Positions 33,801-46,611 of a stretch of 64,000 bases of DNA are shown one piece after another. Numbering within the stretch: position 1 is the first letter of the stretch; each line of letters opens with the position of its first letter. The DNA lies in assembly GCF_037975245.1 (NCBI RefSeq), contig NC_092572.1, forward strand, positions 7,953,501 to 8,017,500, in the 5' to 3' direction. Below the pieces are notes generated by a model. The model did no database searches. It was not told where the DNA came from and saw only the letters and a program-made list of their open reading frames with translations. The DNA is from Apostichopus japonicus. Lineage: Eukaryota; Echinodermata; Holothuroidea; Aspidochirotida; Stichopodidae. The position numbers and the translations under genes are program-made.

Positions 33801-36800
33801 GCTGCCCTCTTGGCTGCTATTTGCTTTTCTCCCTGCTACGTAAAGTTTGATATGTCCTGAAAATTACAGTTTGTACACTATCACTCTATCTAGCTCATTG
33901 GATATGTCAAGTGGTGTGGGTTACTATGGAATTAGGTACCCTATACAGGGTCAGACCTCCATAACGCCCTAATATTGTGATATTATGTATAAATAATGTT
34001 TTGATGTCATTCCACTAGTTGAGTGGGAATGAGGGGTGGGGATGATTGGAAAGCCCTAATCAGAATATATGCTGTTGCATGGGCTACATTCATACAATTT
34101 GATATATTAGAGAGAAAATAGGGATGTACACTGTTATGGCTTTCTCCTATTAATTGAGAAAGGTTTTTTTTACCATTTCCAACAGCATAGATTAAGGTGA
34201 TGTATATTAAATGTAAAGTAGAAGGTTTTTTTTTTTCAACTATTAGGGTCCCCATAATGTGTGTGAGAATTTAATGAACAGTCTAATATTAATTTTTGAC
34301 CATCTTTTTTTCACCGTTTCAAAGTTTTGATGTCATTCCAAATTGGTGAACTGCTTAATCTCAAATACATCAGTGTAGAAAATTTCCTTGTCCAACTTTT
34401 ACAGGCTCCACCCATATGTGGAACCATCATGTGGGGCAGAAGGCGGGGGGGGGGGGGGATTGCTGGAGGGGGAAACTGGGAAAGCAGCTATATGTAGGTT
34501 AGAGCTATCATTTGGATGAAATAGTTGAAAGCATAGGATTTTATGTGTATTCATCCTTGTTGAATGGGATGGAGGGTGGGGGAGGGGTGGGGGTGTCCAA
34601 TTGACTTGGCTGCCCTCTTGGCTGCTATTTGCTTTTCTCCCTGCTACGTAAAGTTTGATATGTCCTGAAAATTACAGTTTGTACACTATCACTCTATCTA
34701 GCTCATTGCATGTGTCAAGTGGTGTGGGTTACTATGGAATTAGGTACCCTATACAGGGTCAGACCTCCATAACGCCCTAATATTGTGATATTATGTATAA
34801 ATAATGTTTTGATGTCATTCCACTAGTTGAGTGGGAATGAGGGGTGGGGATGATTGGAAAGCCCTAATCAGAATATATGCTGTTGCATGGGCTACATTCA
34901 TACAATTTGATATATTAGAGAGAAAATAGGGATGTACACTGTTATGGCTTTCTCCTATTGTTTGAGAAAGATTTTTTTTTACCATTTCCAACAGCATAGA
35001 TTAAGGTGATGTATATTAAAGGTAATGTCAAAGGTTTTTTTTTTTTTGGCTATTAGGGTCGCAATGTGTGTGAGAAATTAATGAACAGTCTAATATTAAT
35101 TTTTGACCATCTTTTTTTCACCGTTTCAAAGTTTTGATGTCTTTCCAAATTGGTGAACTGCTTAATCTCAAATACAACAGTGTAGAAAATTACCTTGTCC
35201 AACTTTTACAGGCTCCACCCATATGTGGAACCATCATGTTGGGCAAAAGGGGGGGGGGTTGCTGGAAGGGGAAACTGGGAAAGCAGCTATATGTAGGTTA
35301 GAGCATCATTAGGATCAAATATTTGAAAGCATAGAATTTTATGTGTATTCATCCTTGTTGAATGGGATGGAGTGTCGGGGAGGGGTGGGGGGTGTCCAAT
35401 TGACTTGGCTGCCCTATTGGTCGTCTATTTGCTTTTCTCCCTGCTACGTAAAGTTTGATATGTCCTGAAAATTACAGTTTACATTATCACACTATCTAGC
35501 TCATTGCATGTGGCAAGTGGTGTGGGTTACTATGGAATCAGGTACTGTATACAGGGTCAGACCTCCATAACGCCCTAATATTGTGATATTATGTATAAAT
35601 AATGTTTTGATGTCATTCCACTAGTTGAGTGGGAATGAGGGGTAGGGATGATTGGAAAAACCTAATCAGAATATATATGCTGTTGCATGTGCTGCTTTCA
35701 TACAATTTGATATATTATAGAGAAAATAGGGATGTACACTGTTATGGCTTTCTCCTATTGTTTGAGAAAGGTTTTTTTTACCATTTCCAACAGCATAGAT
35801 TAAGGTGATGTATATTTAATGTAAAGTAGAAGGTTTTTTTTTTTCAACTATTAGGGTCCCCATAATGTGTGTGAGAATTTAATGAACAGTCTAATATTAA
35901 TTTTTGACCATCTTTTTTTCACCGTTTCAAAGTTTTGATGTCATTCCAAATTGGTGAACTGCTTAATCTCAAATACATCAGTGTAGAAAATTTCCTTGTC
36001 CAACTTTTACAGGCTCCACCTATATGTGGAACCATCATGTGGGGCAGAAGGTGGGGGGAGGGGTTGCTGGAGGGGGAAACTGGGAAAGCAGCTATATGTA
36101 GGTTAGAGCTATCATTAGGATCAAATATTTGAAAGCATAGGATTTTATGTGTATTCATCCTTGTTGAATGGGATGGAGGGTTGGGGAGTGGTGGGGGGGG
36201 GGGTCCAATTGACTTGGCTGCCCTCTTGGTCGTCTATTTGCTTTTCTCCCTGCTACGTAAAGTTTGATATGTCCTGAAAATTACAGTTTGTACACTATCA
36301 CTCTATCTAGATCATTGCATATGTCAATTGGTGTGGGTTACTATGGAATTAGGTACCCTATACAGGGTCAGACCTCCATAACGCCCTAATATTGTGATAT
36401 TATGTATAAATAATGTTTTGATGTCATTCCACTAGTTGAGTGGGAATGAGGGGTGGGGATGATTGGAAAGCCCTAATCAGAATATATGCTGTTGCATGGG
36501 CTACATTCATACAATTTGATATATTAGAGAGAAAATAGGGATGTACACTGTTATGGCTTTCTCCTATTGTTTGAGAAAGATTTTTTTTACCATTTCCAAC
36601 AGCATAGATTAAGGTGATGTATATTAAACGTAATGTCAAAGGGTTTTTTTTTTTTGCTATTAGGGTCGCAATGTGTGTGAGAATTTAATGAACAGTCTAA
36701 TATTAATTTTTGACCATCTTATTTTCACCGTTTCAAAGTTTTGATGTCATTCCAAATTGGTGAACTGCTTAATCTCAAATACAACAGTGTAGAAAATTAC

Positions 36801-39800
36801 CTTGTCCAACTTTTACAGGCTCCACCCATATGTGGAACCATCATGTTGGGCAGAAGGCGGGGGGGGGGGGATTGCTGGAGGGGGAAACTGGGAAAGCAGC
36901 TATATGTAGGTTAGAGCTATCATTTGGATGAAATAGTTGAAAGCATAGGATTTTATGTGTATTCATCCTTGTTGAATGGGATGGAGGGTGGGGGAGGGGT
37001 GGGGGTGTCCAATTGACTTGGCTGCCCTCTTGGCTGCTATTTGCTTTTCTCCCTGCTACGTAAAGTTTGATATGTCCTGAAAATTACAGTTTGTACACTA
37101 TCACTCTATCTAGCTCATTGCATGTGTCAAGTGGTGTGGGTTACTATGGAATTAGGTACCCTATACAGGGTCAGACCTCCATAACGCCCTAATATTGTGA
37201 TATTATGTATAAATAATGTTTTGATGTCATTCCACTAGTTGAGTGGGAATGAGGGGTGGGGATGATTGGAAAGCCCTAATCAGAATATATGCTGTTGCAT
37301 GGGCTACATTCATACAATTTGATATATTAGAGAGAAAATAGGGATGTACACTGTTATGGCTTTCTCCTATTGTTTGAGAAAGTTTTTTTTTTTACCATTT
37401 CCAACAGCATAGATTAAGGTGATGTATATTAAACGTAATGTCAAAGGGTTTTTTTTTTTTGCTATTAGGGTCGCAATGTGTGTGAGAATTTAATGAACAG
37501 TCTAATATTAGTTTTTGACCATCTTATTTTCACCGTTTCAAAGTTTTGATGTCATTCCAAATTGGTGAACTGCTTAATCTCAAATACAACAGTGTAGAAA
37601 ATTACCTTGTCCAACTTTTACAGGCTCCACCCATATGTGGAACCATCATGTTGGGCAGAAGGCGGGGGGGGGGATTGCTGGAGGGGGAAACTGGGAAAGC
37701 AGCTATGTAGGTTTGAGCATCATTAGGATCAAATATTTGACAGCATAGAATTTTATGTGTATTCATCCTTGTTGAATGGGATGGAGGGTGGGGGCGGGGG
37801 GGGTATCCAATTGACTTGGCTGCCCTATTGGTCGTCTATTTGCTTTTCTCCCTGCTACGTAAAGTTTGATATGTCCTGAAAATTACAGTTTGTACACTAT
37901 CACTCTATCTAGCTCATTGCATATGTCAAGTGGTGTGGGTTACTATGGAATTAGGTACCCTATACAGGGTCAGACCTCCATAACGCCCTAATATTGTGAT
38001 ATTATGTGTAAATAATGTTTTGATGTCATTCCACTAGTTGAGTGGGAATGAGGATTGGGTATGATTGGAAAGCCCTAATCAGAATATATATGCTGTTGCA
38101 TGTGCTGCATTCATACAATTTGATATATTATAGAGAAAATAGGGATGTACACTGTTATGGCTTTCTCCTATTGTTTGAGAAAGATTTTTTTTACCATTTC
38201 CAACAGCATAGATTAAGGTGATGTATATTAAAGGTAATGTCAAAGGGTTTTTTTTTTTTTGCTATTAGGGTCCCAATGTGTGTGAGAATTTAATGAACAG
38301 TCTAATATTAAGTTTTGACCATCTTATTTTCACCGTTTCAAAGTTTTGATGTCATTCCAAATTGGTGAACTGCTTGATCTCAAATACATCAGTGTAGAAA
38401 ATTTCCTTGTCCAACTTTTACAGGCTCCACCCATATGTGGAACCATCATGTGGGGCAGAAGGCGGGGGGGGGGGGTTGCTGGAGGGGGAAACTTGGAAAG
38501 CAGCTATATGTAGGTTAGAGCTATCATTAGGATCAAATAGTTGAAAGCATAGGATTTTATGTGTATTCACCCTTGTTGAATGGGATGGAGGGTCGGGGAG
38601 GGGTGGGGGGTATCCAATTGACTTGGCTGCCCTCTTGGCTGCTATTTGCTTTTCTCCCTGCTACGTAAAGTTTGATATGTCCTGAAAATTACAGTTTGTA
38701 CACTATCACTCTATCTAGCTCATTGGATATGTCAAGTGGTGTGGGTTACTATGGAATTAGGTACCCTATACAGGGTCAGACCTCCATAACGCCCTAATAT
38801 TGTGATATTATGTATAAATAATGTTTTGATGTCATTCCACTAGTTGAGTGGGAATGAGGGGTGGGGATGATTGGAAAGCCCTAATCAGAATATATGCTGT
38901 TGCATGGGCTACATTCATACAATTTGATATATTAGAGAGAAAATAGGGATGTACACTGTTATGGCTTTCTCCTATTGTTTGAGAAAGGTTTTTTTTACCA
39001 TTTCCAACAGCATAGATTAAGGTGATGTATATTAAATGTAAAGTAGAAGGTTTTTTTTTTTGCTATTAGGGTCCCCATAATGTGTGTGAGAATTTAATGA
39101 ACAGTCTAATATTAAATTTTGACCATCTTTTTTTCACCGTTTCAAAGTTTTGATGTCATTCCAAATCGGTGAATTGCTTAATCTCAAATACATCAGTATA
39201 GAAAATTTCCTTGTCCAACTTTTACAGGCTCCACCCATATGTGGAACCATCATGTGGGGCAGAAGGCGGGGGGGGGGGGGGATTGCTGGAGGGGGAAACT
39301 GGGAAAGCAGCTATATGTAGGTTAGAGCTATCATTTGGATGAAATAGTTGAAAGCATAGGATTTTATGTGTATTCATCCTTGTTGAATGGGATGGAGGGT
39401 CGGGGAGGGGTGGGGGGGGGTCCAATTGACTTGGCTGCCCTCTTGGCTGCTATTTGCTTTTCTCCCTGCTACGTAAAGTTTGATATGTCCTGAAAATTAC
39501 AGTTTGTACACTATCACTCTATCTAGCTCATTGCATGTGTCAAGTGGTGTGGGTTACTATGGAATTAGGTACCCTATACAGGGTCAGACCTCCATAACGC
39601 CCTAATATTGTGATATTATGTATAAATAATGTTTTGATGTCATTCCACTAGTTGAGTGGGAATGAGGGGTGGGGATGATTGGAAAGCCCTAATCAGAATA
39701 TATGCTGTTGCATGGGCTACATTCATACAATTTGATATATTAGAGAGAAAATAGGGATGTACACTGTTATGGCTTTCTCCTATTGTTTGAGAAAGATTTT

Positions 39801-41467
39801 TTTTACCATTTCCAACAGCATAGATTAAGGTGATGTATATTAAATGTAATGTCAAAGGTTTTTTTTTTCAACTATTAGGGTCCCCATAATGTGTGTGAGA
39901 ATTTAATGAACAGTCTAATATTAATTTTTGACCATCTTATTTTCACCGTTTCAAAGTTTTGATGTCATTCCAAATTGATGAACTGCTTAATCTCAAATAC
40001 ATCAGTGTAGAAATTACCTTGTCCAACTTTTACAGGCTCCACCCATATGTGGAACCATCATGTTGGGCAAAAGTCGGGGTTGGGTTGCTGGAGGGGGAAA
40101 CTGGGAAAGCAGCTATGTAGGTTTGAGCATCATTAGGATCAAATATTTGACAGCATAGAATTTTATGTGTATTCATCCTTGTTGAATGGGATGGAGGGTG
40201 GGGGAGGGTTGGGGGGTATCCAATTGACTTGGCTGCTCTATTGGTCGTCTATTTGCTTTTCTCCCTGCTACGTAAAGTTTGATATGTCCTGAAAATTACA
40301 GTTTGTACACTATCACTCTATCTAGCTCATTGCATATGTCAAGTGGTGTGGGTTACTATGGAATTAGGTACCCTATACAGGGTCAGACCTCCATAACGCC
40401 CTAATATTGTGATATTATGTATAAATAATGTTTTGATGTCATTCCACTAGTTGAGTGGGAATGAGCGGTGGGTATGATTGGAAAGCCCTAATCAGAATAT
40501 ATATGCTGTTGCATGTGCTGCATTCATACAATTTGATATATTATAGAGAAAATAGGGATGTACACTGTTATGGCTTTCTCCTATTGTTTGAGAAAGATTT
40601 TTGTTACCATTTCCAACAGCATAGATTAAGGTGATGTATATTAAAGGTAATGTCAAAGGGTTTTTTTTTTTGCTATTAGGGTCCCAATGTGTGTGAGAAT
40701 TTAATGAACAGTCTAATATTAAGTTTTGACCATCTTTTTTTCACCGTTTCAAAGTTTTGATGTCATTCCAAATTGGTGAACTGCTTAATCTCAAATACAT
40801 CAGTGTAGAAAATTTCCTTGTCCAACTTTTACAGGCTCCACCCATATGTGGAACCATCATGTGGGGCAGAAGGCGGGGGGGGGGGTTGCTGGAGGGGGAA
40901 ACTGGGAAAGCAGCTATATGTAGGTTAGAGCTATCATTAGGATCAAATAGTTGAAAGCATAGGATTTTATGTGTATTCACCCTTGTTGAATGGGATGGAG
41001 GGTCGGGGAGGGGGTTGCTAGAGGGGGAAACTGGGAAAGCAGCTATATGTAGGTTAGAGCTATCATTAGGATCAAATATTTGAAAGCATAGGATTTTATG
41101 TGTATTCATCCTTGTTTAAGGGGATGGAGGGTCGGGAGGGGTGGGGGGGTCCAAGTGACTTGGCTGCCCTCTTGGTCGTCTATTTGCTTTTCTCCCTGCT
41201 ACGTAAAGTTTGATATGTCTTGAAAATTACAGTTTGTACACTATCACTCTATCTAGCTCATTGCATGTGGCAAGTGGTGTGGGTTACTATGGAATCAGGT
41301 ACCGTATACAGGGTCATTGACCAAATACATCAGTGTAGAAAATTACCTTGTCCACCTTTTACAGGCTCCACCTATATGTGGGTGTTGCCATCATGTGGGG
41401 CAAAAAAAGGGGGGGGGGTTGCTGGAGGGGGAAACTGGGAAAGCAGCTATATGTAGGTTAGAGCTAT
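30806..41467 (+). repeat. satellite array block C, about 802-bp monomer, with six-monomer higher-order repeat
   Basis: About 13 copies. Diagnostic variants recur about 4.82 kb (six monomers) apart: the CTCCACCTATATGTGG variant near 31,199 and 36,015, GTATATTAAACGTAATG near 31,803 and 36,622, and TTTGACAGCATAG near 32,908 and 37,738. A further copy of the last variant lies about 2.41 kb on, near 40,147. A subfamily with CTCTTGGCTGCTATTTGC occurs near 32,200, 33,808, 34,617, 37,027, 38,634 and 39,440. Confidence 0.93.
40741..41467 (+). repeat. rearranged terminal monomers of the left arm
   Basis: Near 41,010 one unit jumps from its second G-rich block (GGGTCGGGGAGGGGG) back to the first (GTTGCTAGAGGGGG), duplicating about 130 bp at a G run. 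Near 41,317 CAGGGTCA is joined to TTGACCAAATACATC, deleting about 500 bp. The array then stops in GTTAGAGCTATT at 41,467. These edge copies share variants with the right arm (CCAAGTGACTTGG, ATATGTCTTGAAAATT). Confidence 0.75.
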
Positions 41468-42840
41468 TGCTAGTACCCCCACACACTATACTGTTTACCA
41501 AGATTTATGTAGGTGTGCTAGTTTCTTCTCTGAGATAAGATGTACAGGCTGAAAAATATTAATTCAAAGACTTGCTTTCAATAAAAAACACATATTCAAG
41601 CTCAGACATAGAAACTACCTTGAGTTGCCACTTCCAATATTCACATAAAAGGACTCCAAAGTTAAAACAATACTCCAATATAAAAATCAGTGCCCCCACA
41701 CACTATACTGTAGATCAAGATTGATATAAGGTGTGCTGTTTCTTGTCTGAAATATGAGGTAAAAGTCTGTGGGAACAGGAACGCTTTTAAAACTACATTA
41801 CTACTGGATCTAATTTAAGGATACAATAACTTTTGGATATTGAAGGGTGCATCAAAGTATATACAAAGTTATCTCATGTACACATATCTTTGAATTCTTT
41901 CTGAAATTGTTTTTATCATATACCAGTACATTTGAGAGTTAATTTTGAAATTCATTGTATTCAAGCAATGCATGCATATTACAGAAACACACATGAGTAT
42001 GAAATTGTCTTTATCATATACCAGTACATTTGAGAGTTATTTTTGAAATTCATTGTATTCAAGCAATGCATACATATTACAGAAACACACATTAGTATTA
42101 GAACCAGTCCCCCTATTGAGGTATGTGTGCAGACAGCTCACATTTTTAATCACTGACATGAATTTCTTATTTTGTCAAGATATCATGAAACCTATATAAA
42201 CTGCATTACTACTGTGTCTATTTTAAAGGTACAATCATAATTTTGAATAATGAAGGGTGCATTAAAGTATATGCTAAGTTATATCATCCCTTTTGGAAAA
42301 CACTGATGGAAATTCTGAAAAAGTAAACGGTGAGGTTACCTAGCTGGTCTTTTCAATGCGTGAGTAGGAAACTGGTCTTTAATTGGCATTACAACAAACT
42401 TGGTATACCTTGCAAAATACTGAAAAGTTAACATGTACACATATCTTTGACTTCTTTCTGAAATTGTTTTTATCATATACCAGTTCATTTGAGAGTTATG
42501 TTTGAAATTCATTGTATTAAAGCAATGCATGTATATTACAGAAACACACATTAGTATTAGAACCAGTTACACTGTTGAGTAATGTGTGCAGGGTGCATCA
42601 AAGTATATACAAAGTTATCTCATCCACTATTGGAAAACACTGATGGAAATTCGGAAAAAGAAAACATTGAGGGTACCTAGCTAGTCTTTTCAATGCGTGA
42701 GTAGGTAACTGGTCTTAAATTGGCATTACACAAACTAAGTATACCTTGCAAAATACTGAAAAGTTAAGGTCAATACTTGGGAAAACATGGGATGAGGTGG
42801 TCTATATCAGTGAGCTAAATGCGTGGCTAATTCCATGCTA
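41468..42840 (+). repeat. degenerate spacer repeat family, left part
   Basis: Diverged repeated blocks: CCCCCACACACTATACTG at about 41,476 and 41,694; GGGTGCATCAAAGTATATAC near 41,845 and 42,592 with a variant near 42,254; TTTATCATATACCAGT near 41,912, 42,010 and 42,469; CAATGCGTGAGTAGG near 42,354 and 42,692. Periods vary between about 100 and 410 bp. Related blocks recur in the same orientation at 47,700-48,300, across the spacer. No coding potential was recognised. Confidence 0.65.
41902..42100 (+). repeat. 98-bp tandem duplication
   Basis: Two adjacent copies of about 98 bp beginning TGAAATTG at 41,902 and 42,000 and running through CATTTGAGAGTTA, TTGTATTCAAGCAATGCAT and ACAGAAACACACAT. 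Only a few substitutions separate them. Confidence 0.8.
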
Positions 42841-43011
42841 TCTTTGAATTATACTCTTTGAATTATAGTTGCACATATGTCATAAATGGGCGTAGGAATG
42901 ATTTGTGTGCACCCTACTTGGCTTAAGTGAGCAGTAATAATTGCATTTGTGAAGATCGATGCTGTCATAGTGACTAAAACAGTCCATTTGAGTGCATTCA
43001 GGGTAGGTGTA

Positions 43012-43425
43012 CAGAGCTCCCAACTGACCCGCATTTCGCGGGTTGGACCCGCATTCTAACAACCAAACCCGCTGACCCGCGCAAGCGTTTGAAAAACCTG
43101 CATTGTCATTGTCAAGTATACATAAAAAAATTGCATCAAATTTTGACTTAGCAACCATCATTTCTTTAGCATTTAGCATAATAGAGTATAAAACCTCCTT
43201 TACAGCATCATTTGAACCACAAATTAGCCTATATTTCTTTTCATTGGGGTGAGCAGCGAACATTTTCATGCCACGGGAAAGAATGAATTATGACCTACTA
43301 TTCAATTTATTGATGTTACACACAAAAAAATGCATATTTCTCAGAAAATGTTGGGTGACAAAAGAATTCAAAAGGGGGGGACACCCCCTCCCCTTATACC
43401 CCTCCCCCAAGAGTTGGGAGCTATG
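43012..43425. mobile_element. 414-bp MITE
   Basis: The ends are inverted repeats CAGAGCTCCCAACT and the reverse complement of CATAGCTCCCAACT (one mismatch). It is flanked by a 6-bp direct repeat GGTGTA (43,006-43,011 and 43,426-43,431). The interior has repeated GACCCGC words near the left end and a C-rich block near the right end. A 129-codon reverse frame overlapping it (42,880-43,269) crosses the left boundary and is probably chance. CA...TG ends suggest a hAT relative, but the duplication is shorter than the usual 8 bp. Confidence 0.65.
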
Positions 43426-43431
43426 GGTGTA

Positions 43432-44667
43432 TGTCTTCGAACACAAATAGGTTTCTCTCCATGCCATATGTAGCACAGAGAACATATCCCTGTAGAATCT
43501 TTGCCCTCTTTCAGCTGATCACTTAACTGACCTCCAAGGTAATAACACCTCTGCATTAGTATGACCTTGGCCATACTCACAACACACTCAGTGACCATCA
43601 GCTACTTCAGGCCTTTTCATACAGTTTATATTCACACAGTGCAAACAATAACAATGTGTTAAGTCATCATATGCATGTGTATAGCCTATGCTTGCAGTGT
43701 GGCTATGTTGTAACAGGTGAACATGTACTGCAGGGATGAAATGTTGAAATTAAGTTAATGGACCATGAACATTTCATTTTGTTTAAATTTCCAAGGAATA
43801 GGGATTGTAGTAGCTCTAGGCCTATAGTCAACCAGCTTAGCTTTGAGCAGAAGCAAAAAATGCAGGATTAACACATTTGTTTGATAAGTTTTAGCTGGTG
43901 AATGTGCCAAGCAAGTCTGTAGCAACTTCCCAGGCTAAGCAAACTGTATGTAATTATGTACTAAGCAGACTAGAATATAGTATGGGAGCCTCTATGTGTG
44001 TTATACCATTTAAGCAAGCTTTATCCTGTAGTTTGTCACCTCAACTTCAGTTGTCGGGTTTGGACCCCAGAATTCCCTGAAAGACCCCCAATACAGGTGA
44101 CACCTTATCTTGCACATGGACCAAACTGTGGCAAAAGGAAGTTATAAGAAGAGAAAAAGTTGCAATGTTCCTTGTCTGGAAAGGGCTGTTTAGTTCAGTT
44201 ACAGTAGTTCAGACAAACCATTAACCAAAATGCCTGTTCATGAGATTACAAAAAAAATGAATATAAAGGACAAGAGTATGGTTGAATAGGTTTCATCATC
44301 AGGTTCCTTTCCCCCTTCCATCTCATCATACATTGTACATTATTCAAACTTGGTCATAAGGAGCTGCTACTAGTGGGTCTTATGCAGCCTTGAGTGACCA
44401 AATCCACTTTTCACATCACATCACATTACCAGTGAGCTACTTTGGCTTCTACTGTACTATTTATCATACCCCTAACCTATCTGTCTCTCAAGCTAACCTC
44501 AGAAACCAAAGCCTGGCAGTCACCTTACAGTAAAACTATAGGCTTTGGGTACATACATAGTCCATTTACAATCCACTATACTCTCCTTGAAAATAAAAAC
44601 AGCTAATGAAATATTTATGACCTCTGTTGTAAAGTATAACTGAGCTATAGCTAGGTCTTTATGGTAG
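43432..44667. other. spacer sequence without recognised genes
   Basis: AT-rich, apparently single-copy DNA. No frame with a recognisable domain, no clear exon and no internal repeat was seen. Confidence 0.45.
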
Positions 44668-44675
44668 GCTCTCAG

Positions 44676-44708
44676 CAGGGAGCTGCTAGTTAGAGTAGCA
44701 GCTCCCTG
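44676..44708. mobile_element. 33-bp perfect palindrome with target-like direct repeats
   Basis: The arm CAGGGAGCTGCTA and its exact reverse complement TAGCAGCTCCCTG are separated by the 7-base loop GTTAGAG. The unit is flanked on both sides by CTCTCAG (44,669-44,675 and 44,709-44,715), or by an 8-bp GCTCTCAG if the terminal G is shared. The CAG...CTG-like ends and the length of the direct repeat resemble a minimal hAT insertion consisting of little more than its two ends. Confidence 0.55.
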
Positions 44709-44784
44709 CTCTCAGTATCAAATCGTGGGCATTTGACATACCAGGTGCGTATCCAGGAGGGGGGTGTGGGGGCACGCGCCCCCC

Positions 44785-44931
44785 AGGTAAGAAAAAGAAG
44801 AGAGAAAAAAAGAGAGAAGAAAAAAGGAAAAAAGAGGGGGAAAAAGAGGAGGAAGGAGAGGAAGGAAGGGAAAAGAAAAAGAAGAAAGAGAGAAAGGAGA
44901 AAAAGGAGGGAACAGAAGAAAAACCCCAAGA
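44785..44931 (+). repeat. polypurine tract
   Basis: A run of about 145 bases that is almost entirely A and G, such as AAAGAAGAGAGAAAAAAAG. Such mirror-like purine tracts can form triplex DNA. The polypyrimidine tract at 20,085-20,175 in the related element is the likely counterpart in opposite orientation. Lys/Arg/Glu-rich and Phe/Ser-rich open frames here are artefacts of composition. Confidence 0.8.
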
Positions 44932-45093
44932 CACCGGGAAGAGAAAGAGGAACAGTGACATAATTACAGGACTGATCCCTATTATATACACAGGGTAGTC
45001 AGTGAAGGATCGAGAAGGGGCGTCCGCCTCAGCCTACCCCTTACACCGACAACTCCATTTTTGACGTTTCCATTTTCCTCTCTCACTAATGTT

Positions 45094-45393
<300 letters not shown>

Positions 45394-45738
45394 ATGGCGC
45401 GTGTGTGTGTATGGACGCCTTAAACAATTGTAAATTTGTGTTATGAAACCAATTGTGGCTGGTCTTGAACTCGACTTAGTCATCGGGGAACATGACGCAT
45501 TTCGGTATTAGCCCAGGATCTATATGCGAACTGCACTAGACATATGTCCTTCGATGCAACACTGTCATCCAGAGATAAAATGTTATACAACGCGAACTTA
45601 ATGCTAATTGTTACCCCACCCCTAGTACCGTAACTCATACAATGAATCTAAAAATAAAAATTCCGCATGCGATTTGAGAATTGAGCACATTTCCTGCTAA
45701 TATCATGTAGTGGATCCAAAGGTGTATCATTGCCCGCG

Positions 45739-45769
45739 GGGGGGGGGGGGGGGCGGGGGCGGACGCACA
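45739..45769 (+). repeat. G-run
   Basis: GCCCGCG followed by an uninterrupted run of 16 or more G and then GCGGGGGCGG. It may mark a buried transposon end, since G-rich blocks abut the ends of the other elements. Confidence 0.6.
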
Positions 45770-46611
45770 CATTACTTTTTGAGATTGTTCCCACCTGCAT
45801 GAAAACGCGCCCCCCACAACCCTACGCCCACCCCTCTTATCACTTCCCGATGAGTTACGAAACCAGACCCATCGTATACAAAATTCTACTTGGATTATTT
45901 GTCCCCTGATTTTTTTCTGTTGATGCCCATGCCATGAGATCTAAAACTTAAGGAGGCTTGGGAGCATCATTGGGTCTGGGAAGTGTTATTTCCGGTGATC
46001 TGGGAGGTCTATTTGCCAAAAATTTCTGGTACGCGCGAACCCATGGTCGCGCTTCGCTTAGATAGTATCAGAGAACAGACACGCGCCCCTACCATTATCC
46101 ACGACTGATCTGCGCCCATGCACCAATAAATTAACTGTGTCTGAATTTTCTAAATTTCCCTGACCAACATTCCTAACAATCTTTCATCTTCTCGCGCAAT
46201 TTTGACCGGTCTGTTAGGGGTTGAAGGTTTTTCTGTATTGGCTGTCCATAGATAAAATTTTGTGCAACATGTTGGGTATGTTTTGAAGTGAATTTATTTC
46301 ACGAGAAGTGTGAATTTTCAAATTCTGAACGAATAATGGGCTTAAAACCTTGAAAAGTGGGACTGACGGGTATTGTGGGCCGCGACGTAGAATCACCTAC
46401 AAAAGCAATGATCCACAGGAGATGCGATGAGGTCGAACATGATGTGTGACTGGTGACAATCTTCAAAAAGGTTATGGATGGAAATTGGGAAAATACTTGA
46501 TTGACTCAGGCAAAAGTGAACATCTAGTGGGTCATTTTCAAGCCCGAGATGTGCCATTTCCGGTGATCTGGGGGGGGTGTCAAAACGAGAAATTTTCTTG
46601 TACGCTGCGAG

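Noticed and set aside
40741-41109. A 122-codon reverse open frame
   Set aside because: Made by the local duplication at a G run that repeats the same satellite segment in frame; Pro/Ser-rich peptide from G/C homopolymers.
6473-41467. CRISPR-like regular repeats
   Set aside because: The period is about 800 bp with no short repeat and unique-spacer pattern; this is a eukaryotic satellite.
42880-43269. A 129-codon reverse open frame
   Set aside because: Crosses the left boundary of the 414-bp MITE, has no recognisable domain and no paralogue in the window.
44686-44991. Phe/Ser-rich and Lys/Arg/Glu-rich open frames
   Set aside because: Translation of the polypurine/polypyrimidine tract in a transposon.
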